From NCBI GenBank assembly GCA_026391795.1, contig JAPLDI010000017.1, positions 40,992-104,991 of the forward strand: a stretch of 64,000 nucleotides of DNA, given 5' to 3'. Position numbers and translations under genes: made by a program. Of this stretch, positions 26,506 to 34,495 are shown in pieces (position 1 is the first letter of the stretch; the number at the start of each line of letters is the position of its first letter). The notes under the pieces are model-generated. The model worked only from the letters and a program-made list of their open reading frames with translations. It made no database searches and was not told where the DNA came from. This DNA comes from Bacteroidota bacterium (GTDB lineage Bacteria > Bacteroidota > Bacteroidia > Bacteroidales > FEN-979).

Positions 26506-27846
26506 TCAGTTTCCTGCCCGGAACAGGATTTCGCCTTTTGCCATTACAGCTTCGGGGCATCCTTGTACAGGAAATCCATCGTAGATGTCGGAATCGCAAT
26601 TCATGACATGATTTTCTGCCGTGATTATTTTTTTTGCTTCCGGGTTCCAGATCACCACATCGGCATCATATCCAATCTCCAGTTTGCCTTTCCGACCGGC
26701 CATTCCGAAAATCTCCGCTGCGCGTTCGGAAGTCAGACTTACAAACTGGTTGAGGGTAATTTTATTTGTTAAAACCCCATATGTATATAAAAGGGTAAGG
26801 CGATGTTCGATGCTGCCTGCTCCATTGGGAATCTTTGTAAAATCAAGGAGCCCCTGATCCTTCTGTCCATGGAGGTTAAACGGACAATGATCTGTGGCCA
26901 CAGTATCAAATGTTCCGTCAGCCAATCCTTTCCAGAGATATTCCCGATCGTCGAACTTCCTCATTGGTGGTGAGACCACATAAGGCAAAACATGGAGGTT
27001 ATTCTGTTTTTCATCGTAAACGGCCTCATCCAGAAGCAAATAATGAGGGCAGGTTTCTGCATTGATTTTAAAACCCGATCTCTTTGCTGCTGCTATGGCT
27101 TCCGTGGCCTGTCTTGTGGAAGTATGGACAATATAAACCCTGCATCCCGTCTTTCCGGAAAGTTCAATCACTTTTTCCACCGCCCTGATTTCCGCTTCAG
27201 CGGGATGCGACAGTGCATGATAACAGGCATGCGTTTGTCCTTTCAGAAGGAATTCTTTTTGCAGACGGCTGATCATCTCCCCGTCTTCACAATGAACCAT
27301 GACCAGTCCGCCCGCCGGACCTGCTACTTCCATCAGTTGTTCCAGCTCAGGATAGCGGATTCCGATGGTATCGCGATAAGCCAGGTAGGCCTTGAACGAA
27401 ATGATCTTTTCTTTCTCAATACAAGGGATGACTTCAGCCGCAACGGAGGAGTTCCATTCGCTGATGCCCATGTGAAGACGGTATTCGATCCTGCAGCCGG
27501 ATGCTTCCGCTCTTCTCATTGACAAGGCCTCCAATAACGACTGTCCCCGGCGGGGTGTAACAAAATCGATGATCGTTGTTGTTCCGCCTGCAACAGCAGC
27601 AGTGGATCCTGAGATAAAATCGTCAGAGGAGGGTCCTGCCGGGGTTGGCAACGCTAAATGAACATGAGGATCGATGCCGCCCGGAAATATAAGTTTACCG
27701 TCAGCATCAATAATATCAGATTGAAGATGATCCTTCGGATCAAGAATCCCGCGCGAAGTGATCCTGCCGTTTTCTATCAGAAGGTCTTCCTTCACGGATG
27801 ATGATGATGAAACAAGGGTGCCATTAATGATCAGTTTCGGTTTCAT
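26506..27846 (-). CDS. hydA: Dihydropyrimidinase-type cyclic amidohydrolase
   Basis: Metal-dependent amidohydrolase that opens hydantoin, dihydropyrimidine or related rings. Metal ligands are visible in GGIDPHVHLALP, the carboxylated lysine in ISFKAYLAYRD, VHCEDGEM, YIVHTSTRQA and TDHCPFNLHGQ. Start MKPKLIINGTLV (27846) gives 446 residues; an ATG at 27873 inside ssnA would add nine more. In purine clusters this enzyme (hyuA/hydA) is placed at opening of a ring intermediate of urate or xanthine. It is the last gene of the minus-strand run that starts at ygfK. Confidence 0.9.
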   Translation of the reverse strand: MKPKLIINGTLVSSSSSVKEDLLIENGRITSRGILDPKDHLQSDIIDADGKLIFPGGIDPHVHLALPTPAGPSSDDFISGSTAAVAGGTTTIIDFVTPRRGQSLLEALSMRRAEASGCRIEYRLHMGISEWNSSVAAEVIPCIEKEKIISFKAYLAYRDTIGIRYPELEQLMEVAGPAGGLVMVHCEDGEMISRLQKEFLLKGQTHACYHALSHPAEAEIRAVEKVIELSGKTGCRVYIVHTSTRQATEAIAAAKRSGFKINAETCPHYLLLDEAVYDEKQNNLHVLPYVVSPPMRKFDDREYLWKGLADGTFDTVATDHCPFNLHGQKDQGLLDFTKIPNGAGSIEHRLTLLYTYGVLTNKITLNQFVSLTSERAAEIFGMAGRKGKLEIGYDADVVIWNPEAKKIITAENHVMNCDSDIYDGFPVQGCPEAVMAKGEILFRAGN

Positions 27847-27854
27847 ACCAGAAA

Positions 27855-29126
27855 TTATTTCATCTTTCTCCATAGCCGTAATGCCTGGACCCTGGCTGCT
27901 TCCAAGATCTTCTCTTCATTCACCGTCGTAAGTTTTCGGTTCTCAACAATCAGTTTTCCGTCTGCAATGACATGACACACATCCGCCGAATTGAATCCAA
28001 AAAGAAAATGGCTTAAAAAATTATCCTTCGCTATTGGAGCTGGCGGTTGATAATCCAGAACGACCAGATTATTTTCACCGTCCCCCGAAAATCCGTTTTC
28101 AGATAAATAATGATGAACATTCCGAAAGCGGCGGTAAGTTTCGCTATAGTCGATGTTGTCAAAATTATGACCTGCAAAAAAAGCGGATTGGGCGCTTCGC
28201 AGCATGTCGCTGTGCATTCCATCGGTGCCGAGCATGATTCTTGAGCCAAGACCTTTTGAATTGAAAAAACCCACTGAGTTGTTCATGTTGCTTTCGGTGT
28301 TCTGAACCATCCATGCCCAGGATCCTTCCACAAGTCCTCTTTCCCTGTCATCGAGGTGAAGACAATGTGCAAGGATGGTTTTTGAAAACTGCAGGACACC
28401 TTCCGATGCAAGCCGTTCAACCACCCTCATTTTGTATTTCCGGAGGCAATCTTCCTCATCGGACTTGTCCTCCGCAACATGGATATGGATCCCCGAGTTC
28501 GTTTTCTGTGCGAGGTTAACCGCCCGTTTGAGCGTATCGGGACCCACGGTGAAAGAGGCATGCAATCCCACCAGTCCCTCTCTTTTCTGAAGGTACGCTG
28601 CAGTCTCAGCCAGGCCTTTCTTTGCAATCTCAGTTCCGTCGCGGTCAGAGATCTCATAGCAGAGAAGATGGCTTACACCAACTTCTTCAAAAGCCTGGGC
28701 AAGAATTTCAAGGCTGCCATCGACGGCAAAAGGCGAAGCATGGTGATCGATCACGAAGGTGACGCCGTTTTTTGCGCAGGCCATGGCGGTTACCATTCCG
28801 CTCAGCCGGATCATCTCCGGGTCGAGTGCCTTGTCGAGATTCCACCAGACAGATTGAAGGATCTCGTTGAAATTTTCCGGTTTCTTCCGGGGTGCCGGCA
28901 TTCCGCGTGAAAGGGCAGAATATGCATGATGATGGCCATTGGCAAAAGATCTGGTGATCAGCTTCCCGGTGCAGTCAATCTCCCTTACTTTTACTTTTAC
29001 AGCAGGATCGGGACTGAAGAAGAGCTTCCCGTCAGGCCCCTCTTCCACCAGGAGATCCGTTTTCAGGAATTCCAGCGTCTGCCAGTCTATCCAGGTACCA
29101 TTTTTAAGAAGTATCATTTCTTTCAT
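27855..29126 (-). CDS. ssnA: SsnA-family aminohydrolase
   Basis: Amidohydrolase-superfamily deaminase or hydrolase, 423 residues. Metal-binding motifs are FANGHHHAYSALSRGMPAP, the HxH in SGIHIHVAED, ILAHCLHLDD and MLGTDGMHSD. SsnA is a standard member of the ygeW-ygeX-ygeY-hyuA-ygfK-ssnA-xdhD cluster; its precise substrate in urate breakdown is not settled to my knowledge. Its start overlaps the xdhD stop by four bases and its stop is eight bases from the hydA start, so the three are clearly cotranscribed. Confidence 0.9.
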   Translation of the reverse strand: MKEMILLKNGTWIDWQTLEFLKTDLLVEEGPDGKLFFSPDPAVKVKVREIDCTGKLITRSFANGHHHAYSALSRGMPAPRKKPENFNEILQSVWWNLDKALDPEMIRLSGMVTAMACAKNGVTFVIDHHASPFAVDGSLEILAQAFEEVGVSHLLCYEISDRDGTEIAKKGLAETAAYLQKREGLVGLHASFTVGPDTLKRAVNLAQKTNSGIHIHVAEDKSDEEDCLRKYKMRVVERLASEGVLQFSKTILAHCLHLDDRERGLVEGSWAWMVQNTESNMNNSVGFFNSKGLGSRIMLGTDGMHSDMLRSAQSAFFAGHNFDNIDYSETYRRFRNVHHYLSENGFSGDGENNLVVLDYQPPAPIAKDNFLSHFLFGFNSADVCHVIADGKLIVENRKLTTVNEEKILEAARVQALRLWRKMK

Positions 29127-31693
29127 TTTTTTTCACGTTTCATCGGCAGGCTTTTTCTCCGGATCCCGTCAAATGCACACAATGCATTTGCTACCGCTGC
29201 CGCCGTCGGTACCAGCCCGATCTCCCCTATCCCTTTTGCACCATAGGGACCTACGGGATCCTCTTCTTCAATGCCAATGACTTCGATTTCCGGCGTTTCC
29301 ATTGCTGTAAGCACGCCGCAATCGCGGAGATTCGTACTAATCAGCCGGCCCTCTTTCATCGGAAGATCTTCGGTAAGCGCATAACCAACACCCATGTGCA
29401 CGGCACCCTGAACCTGTCCTTCAAAGAGCATCGGGTTCATGATCTTTCCTGCATCATGGGCCGCATAAATTTTTTCGATTTCCCCGTTTTCATCGAGAAC
29501 TACGAGCTGCGCAGCATATCCGTAGGAATAGTGGGTGATGATCTTTTCAACGTCGGCTCCGGGTTTTGTGGTCCAGTCACAATAGTATTTCCCTGTATAC
29601 ACCGTTCCTGCAAGTTCTGAAAGTGTCTGAGTCTTCAAATCATTCTTAAGCTTTCCGGATGCATCGATGATGGCATTGCCCAGTAATGCCGTTGCCCGGG
29701 AGGAAGTTGTCATCCCGGTTGGGATATCCGCATCGGTGTCAACAACAACGCTCATCAGATCCGTATCAATTCCGGTTTCCTGGTGAAGGGTCTGGATGGC
29801 CATGTTGTGGACGCCCTGCCCCATCTCCGTCCATCCGTGTTCGATCAGGACTTTTCCACCTGGTAAGATCCGGATTTTCACATCACTGAAATCGGTCATG
29901 CCGTTACCGACACCTGAATTTTTTATCCCGCAGGCAAGTCCTGCATATTTTGCAGCATAAAAATGATCTTTCAGGGCTAGTAAACAGGCACGGATCCCGA
30001 CTCCCTGACCAAGCACCTGGCCTGTGGCCGTCATTTTCCCGCTGACAAGGGCATTGTCGTACCTGAATTTCCAACGGTCGAACCCGCCTTTTTCACAGAG
30101 GTCATCGATGCAGCTTTCCAGTGCAAACGCCACCTGGTTGGCTCCGAAACCCCGCATGGCGCCCGAAGGGATGTTGTTGGTATAAACAGTCATCGATTCG
30201 ATATCGACTGAAGGAATAAAATACCCTCCGCTGGCATGGCCTGCCACGCGCTCCATCACCTTTGTACCGACGGAAGCATAAGCGCCAGTATCCCCGATGG
30301 CCCGGAGTTTCAGGCGGGTCAGCATTCCTGATTCATCGCATCCCAGAGAGATATCCATCCATACCGGGTGGCGCTTCGGGTGCATGATGATCGATTCTTC
30401 ACGCGAAAGATGAACCTTCACCGGTTTCATCAGCAGGAAAGCGAAGAGGGAAGCATGTCCCTGCACAGTAATATCCTCCCGGCCGCCAAAACCGCCGCCA
30501 CAGGGCACCAGTGTAACCCTGACCTGGTTTTCATTCAGGCCAAGAAGGGAAGCGATTTGTTTCTGGTCAACGTAGATTCCCTGTCCCTGGCTGTATAGAT
30601 GAACGCCGACTTCAGTCGGAAGTGCGATCGCAGCTTCTGTTTCCAGGAAAGCATGTTCGATCCGCTGCGTTTCATAAATACCTGTCGAAGTAAATTTCTC
30701 TTGTCCGCCGGTCCGCTTGTCCGCCAGTCCGTTTGTCCGCTTTATGATACAAGTCTCCAGCAGGTTCGATTTTCCGGGATGAACCTGCGGCGAATCCGGA
30801 TCCAACGCTTTCTTAACATCGGATACCGGTTCGAGAATTTCATACTCAACCCGGATCAGTTTTGCAGCAAGCCGCGCCGTCTCCTCATCCAGGGCAACAA
30901 CTCCGGCAATGACATCCCCAATGTAACGGGTTGTCTCTCCCACGGCAATCATCAATGGCCAGTCGCTGAAGATGAGTCCGGTGTAACGGTCACCGGGAAC
31001 ATCGGAAGCGGTGACAACACGGATAACACCCTGGATGGAAAGTGCAGGTTCCGGGTCAATTGCAAGGATGCGTGCACGGGGATGGTCGCTGAAACGCAGG
31101 GCCGCATGAAGCATCCCTTCAAATTTCATATCGTTGACAAATAAACGCCTGCCAATGGCCGTTTCAAAGGCTTCATACTTTGTAAGTGAACAGCCGATGC
31201 CGGCGGATGGTTTCCGGTCGTTGTTTATTGTCCCTTCCCGCAAGGTGCGAAGGGCCTCTTCAATGGCATCGATGATCTTCACATAACCTGTACAGCGACA
31301 CAGGTGAGGGTTGATTGCTTTTTTTATCTCTTCCCGGGCCGGAGATGGCTTCTCCTCAAAGAGAACCCGTGTTCTCATGATCAACCCCGGCGTGCAGAAC
31401 CCGCATTGAACGGCCCCCTTCTCAACATACGCTTTTGCGATCGCATCCCTTACATTTTCAGGAATTCCTTCCATCGTCAGGACCTGTGCATCCTGGAGGA
31501 ATTTCATTTTTTGCGTACAGGATAGCTTTGCTTTTCCGTTAATCTCAACCGTGCAGGCACCGCAGGAAGCCTGTCCCGAACAACCATCCTTCACCGAAAT
31601 GATCCCTTCCGATTCCCTTAAATAAGAGAGAAGCATCCGGTCTTCATCCCCGGAATAATCGATCTTTCGCCCGTTCAGGTAAAACGAAATCAT
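29123..31693 (-). CDS. xdhD: Fused [2Fe-2S]/molybdenum xanthine dehydrogenase (XdhD type, selenium-dependent family)
   Basis: Single-chain molybdenum hydroxylase of 856 residues: plant-type [2Fe-2S] domain (GCSGQASCGACT), second [2Fe-2S] helical domain (CGFCTPGLIM ... CRCTGYVK), then the molybdopterin domains (GGGFGGREDI, GAMRGFGANQVAF, HGWTEMGQGVHN) and the catalytic glutamate in GAKGIGEIGLVPTAA. It has no FAD domain, so electrons must leave through another protein, plausibly YgfK. Selenium, when used by this family, is a labile ligand, so no selenocysteine codon is expected and none is seen. A 40-bp 16-mer repeat lies in a linker (30701-30740). Confidence 0.9.
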   Translation of the reverse strand: MISFYLNGRKIDYSGDEDRMLLSYLRESEGIISVKDGCSGQASCGACTVEINGKAKLSCTQKMKFLQDAQVLTMEGIPENVRDAIAKAYVEKGAVQCGFCTPGLIMRTRVLFEEKPSPAREEIKKAINPHLCRCTGYVKIIDAIEEALRTLREGTINNDRKPSAGIGCSLTKYEAFETAIGRRLFVNDMKFEGMLHAALRFSDHPRARILAIDPEPALSIQGVIRVVTASDVPGDRYTGLIFSDWPLMIAVGETTRYIGDVIAGVVALDEETARLAAKLIRVEYEILEPVSDVKKALDPDSPQVHPGKSNLLETCIIKRTNGLADKRTGGQEKFTSTGIYETQRIEHAFLETEAAIALPTEVGVHLYSQGQGIYVDQKQIASLLGLNENQVRVTLVPCGGGFGGREDITVQGHASLFAFLLMKPVKVHLSREESIIMHPKRHPVWMDISLGCDESGMLTRLKLRAIGDTGAYASVGTKVMERVAGHASGGYFIPSVDIESMTVYTNNIPSGAMRGFGANQVAFALESCIDDLCEKGGFDRWKFRYDNALVSGKMTATGQVLGQGVGIRACLLALKDHFYAAKYAGLACGIKNSGVGNGMTDFSDVKIRILPGGKVLIEHGWTEMGQGVHNMAIQTLHQETGIDTDLMSVVVDTDADIPTGMTTSSRATALLGNAIIDASGKLKNDLKTQTLSELAGTVYTGKYYCDWTTKPGADVEKIITHYSYGYAAQLVVLDENGEIEKIYAAHDAGKIMNPMLFEGQVQGAVHMGVGYALTEDLPMKEGRLISTNLRDCGVLTAMETPEIEVIGIEEEDPVGPYGAKGIGEIGLVPTAAAVANALCAFDGIRRKSLPMKREKK
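30701..30740. repeat. 16-bp minisatellite inside xdhD
   Basis: Two and a half copies of TTGTCCGCCnGTCCGy in the plus strand, coding on the minus strand for a Lys/Arg/Gly/Thr-rich linker just before the conserved STGIYETQRIEHAF. It keeps the reading frame open, and the position corresponds to a variable loop of the molybdenum domain. Confidence 0.8.
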
Positions 31694-32959
31694 TTAACTG
31701 TTTTTGGAAAGGAAAGCCTGCATTGCCAATTCTACCGACCGGATATCCGGCGCGACAGGTGCGGGAAGATTAAGCAGCGGCTGAACAGAGGCGAGGTCTT
31801 TGAGACCGCTGCCAGTCAGAAGCACTACATTCTTTGACCCGGAGAGGATGTTTCCTGACTTGCTGAATTTCAGCAATCCGGCAAAAGCCGCGGCAGCAGC
31901 GGGTTCGGAGAACAGGCCCGTCGATCCGGAGAGCCATGCCGATGCCTGCAGAATTTCTGCATCCGTCACGGTAACCGACTCCCCCTTGTATTTCTTCATA
32001 AAACCGGTACACATGGATAAGTTTTTCGGCACATCAACGGAAATGGAGTCTGCTATCGTTTTCGATTTTGTCACCTTGAATTCCATCCGGTCCAAATTCT
32101 CCACCAGGTTCGGACTGCCTGCTGCCTGCACGGCCACAATGACCGGCATTGTTTCAATAACCCCAAGGAGAAGCATCTCTTCAAATCCTTTGTAAACACC
32201 GGCCAGGATGACACCGTCACCTGTCGGAACAAAGACCCGGTTGGGAACCCGGAAGCCGAGCTGACTGAAAATCTCAAAGGAGACGGTTTTCTTGCCTTCG
32301 ATGGTCAGCGGGTTATAGGCTGTATTTCGGTTATAGAAGCCAAAGATCTCTGAAACTTTCACACTCAATTCGAACGCATCATCATACGTTCCGTCAACAG
32401 GAACAATACCGGCCCCGTACATCAGGATCTGGGTCAGTTTGGCAAGAGGTGCTTTAGCCGGCACAAGGATGACCGACTTTTGTTTCTGTGCCGCACAGAT
32501 CCCGGCCAGCGAAGATCCGGCATTGCCGGTGGAGGCTGCAACAAGCGTCTGAATTCCATTCTCCTTCGCCCATGCTGAAACCAGTGCAGAGGCACGGTCC
32601 TTGAATGAAAAGGTCGGGTTCTGTGAATCATCTTTGAGGTAGATCTCAAAATCCTTATTCTCACCGATTACATTATCCTTCCTGTACAATGGAGTATTAC
32701 CGATCCGAAGGCCGGGCCAGGATTCCATGCTCCGGATCGGAAGCAGCGGCAAAAACCGGTCTTCTTCGAGTTGCTGAAAGATTGTTTCTGCAGGATACCA
32801 TTCCCGGATCTGACGATAGTTGTAAACTGTCTTCAGAACTCCCTTCGGTGGCTGATCTTCACGATTGTTTGCCTGGCACTTCGGGCATAGGTAGATTACC
32901 TTATCCCCGGGATATTCAGAGAGGCAATCAACACATACATAATGAAATTTATCCCTCAT
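31694..32959 (-). CDS. Threonine synthase-like PLP enzyme
   Basis: Fold-type-II pyridoxal-phosphate enzyme, 421 residues. A zinc-ribbon-like N-terminus (CVDC ... CPKC) precedes the PLP lysine motif NPTFSFKDRAS and the phosphate loop AASTGNAGSSLAG; FVPTGDGVILAG and LTGSGLKD follow. It resembles threonine synthase, but there is no threonine-pathway neighbour; it abuts xdhD with no spacing in the purine run. It may take the place of YgeX (diaminopropionate ammonia-lyase), acting on an amino-acid-like fragment of the purine ring. That role is inference. Confidence 0.8.
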   Translation of the reverse strand: MRDKFHYVCVDCLSEYPGDKVIYLCPKCQANNREDQPPKGVLKTVYNYRQIREWYPAETIFQQLEEDRFLPLLPIRSMESWPGLRIGNTPLYRKDNVIGENKDFEIYLKDDSQNPTFSFKDRASALVSAWAKENGIQTLVAASTGNAGSSLAGICAAQKQKSVILVPAKAPLAKLTQILMYGAGIVPVDGTYDDAFELSVKVSEIFGFYNRNTAYNPLTIEGKKTVSFEIFSQLGFRVPNRVFVPTGDGVILAGVYKGFEEMLLLGVIETMPVIVAVQAAGSPNLVENLDRMEFKVTKSKTIADSISVDVPKNLSMCTGFMKKYKGESVTVTDAEILQASAWLSGSTGLFSEPAAAAAFAGLLKFSKSGNILSGSKNVVLLTGSGLKDLASVQPLLNLPAPVAPDIRSVELAMQAFLSKNS

Positions 32960-32993
32960 GCTGTGATCTTCATTTTTTCTGAAAGATAGGAAA

Positions 32994-34466
32994 TTATCTT
33001 AACAGTCCGGTCCGGTCGTTAAACTCATGGATAAGTTCATCCCAGAGGGCGGGCTGACGGAAGATCGTTGGCCATATCTGCCGGTCATCCCAGAGCTGGC
33101 GAAGATCCTCCACCTCCTTATTCTGCTGCTCAATCCAGGTAAAGTATTTCAGGTTGTGGATGGCTTTCTGATCTTCATACGAAAGTTCTTTCATATGGTC
33201 AGTGGTGGTTCCGAACATGCATTTCTCATGATCCTTTACGGCTTGTATCAGCGTGTAAGCGCCGCGTTCCGCTGTCAGTTCCTCCAGCCGTGATCCGTAC
33301 ATCTCAGCAGAATCGGTTGCAATGGTGACCAGCACATCTTCGCCGTTCAGATCAAAATATTTTGCCGTTTTTATTGCCGAGAGGATGTTTGCTATTCCTG
33401 AAATGCCGATCATTCCAAGTTGTTCAACAACCTCCTTTTCAACACCATTTCCTGCAAGGTATTCATGACCTGCCTTCTCATTGAATACACGCAGTAGCCG
33501 CATGCAGTCTTCATCGTCGATCGCCGTCACCACGTTGGTATTCTTTATATTGTGGATCCAGGGAACATGCTTGTCGCCGATCCCTTCAATCCTGTGGCCG
33601 CCGAATCCGTTACGCAACAGCGTGGGGCACTGCAGCGCTTCGGAGGCAACCACTTTCAGGTGCGGAAATTTCGTCCGGAGATAATCTCCGGCAGCAATGG
33701 TTCCTGCAGATCCGGTGGCGGAAATATAGGCCGCAAGTTGTGAATGTTTACCGGCAACCATCCTGAAGACTTCTTCAATGGCATGCCCCGTCACTTCATA
33801 ATGCCAGCAGGAGTTGCCGAACTCCTCAAACTGATTGAAGATTATGCAGTCTTTTCTCGTCCGCCTTATCTCCCAGCATTTGTCGTAGATCTCCTTTACA
33901 TTCGATTCACATCCTGGTGTGGCGATCACCTCCGCACCGATCTCCTTCAGCCAGGTAAACCGCTCCCGGCTCATCTCTTCCGGAAGTATTGCCACTGCCG
34001 TTACATCCATGAGATAGGAATCGAAAGCGCCGCCACGGCAATAATTTCCGGTCGATGGCCACACCGCTTTGTTGTAGGTGGGATCAAACTGCCCTGTGAT
34101 GATGCGGGGTGCCAGACAGCCATATGCAGCACCGACCTTGTGGGCGCCCGTCGGGAACCATTTTCCCAGCATCACAACGATCCGGGCGTCAATACCTGTC
34201 AGGGATTTCGGAAGTTCAAGAAAATTCGGACTTCCAAAAAGTCCTCCCTTTTGACGGGGTTCATTTTTCCAGGTGATGCGGAAAAGGTTCAGCGGATGAA
34301 GATCCCATAAGCCTATACCCTTCAGTTTGTCCCTGATCACACCGGGCACAAGTTCAGGGTTCTGCATCTGTGCGAAGGTCGGAAGAACAATACCTTTCTC
34401 ACGGTAGCGGTCAACAGCTTTCTTCAGAATTTTTTCGTCAACGATCTTGTCAGTAATTGGAATCAT
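32994..34466 (-). CDS. Uncharacterised fold-type-II PLP enzyme (beta-subunit-like)
   Basis: A 490-residue enzyme of the cysteine synthase/tryptophan synthase beta superfamily. The PLP lysine is in PTGAHKVGAAYG and the cofactor loop in PSTGNYCRGGAFDS; ATPGCESNVKEI, YISATGSAGTIAAGD and NGFGGHRIEGIGDKH are further conserved-looking stretches. Similar proteins in anaerobes are usually named only as PLP-dependent beta subunits. It lies between the threonine synthase-like gene (34 bp) and ygfK (29 bp) in the purine run, suggesting lyase or deaminase action on a purine breakdown product. The exact reaction is not known to me. Confidence 0.8.
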   Translation of the reverse strand: MIPITDKIVDEKILKKAVDRYREKGIVLPTFAQMQNPELVPGVIRDKLKGIGLWDLHPLNLFRITWKNEPRQKGGLFGSPNFLELPKSLTGIDARIVVMLGKWFPTGAHKVGAAYGCLAPRIITGQFDPTYNKAVWPSTGNYCRGGAFDSYLMDVTAVAILPEEMSRERFTWLKEIGAEVIATPGCESNVKEIYDKCWEIRRTRKDCIIFNQFEEFGNSCWHYEVTGHAIEEVFRMVAGKHSQLAAYISATGSAGTIAAGDYLRTKFPHLKVVASEALQCPTLLRNGFGGHRIEGIGDKHVPWIHNIKNTNVVTAIDDEDCMRLLRVFNEKAGHEYLAGNGVEKEVVEQLGMIGISGIANILSAIKTAKYFDLNGEDVLVTIATDSAEMYGSRLEELTAERGAYTLIQAVKDHEKCMFGTTTDHMKELSYEDQKAIHNLKYFTWIEQQNKEVEDLRQLWDDRQIWPTIFRQPALWDELIHEFNDRTGLLR

Positions 34467-34495
34467 GGATATTATTTTTATCGGTAAATAACCTG

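Noticed and set aside
29123..31693. Selenocysteine in the selenium-dependent xanthine dehydrogenase family member
   Set aside because: No in-frame TGA is needed; the family uses a labile selenium ligand and the frame is continuous.
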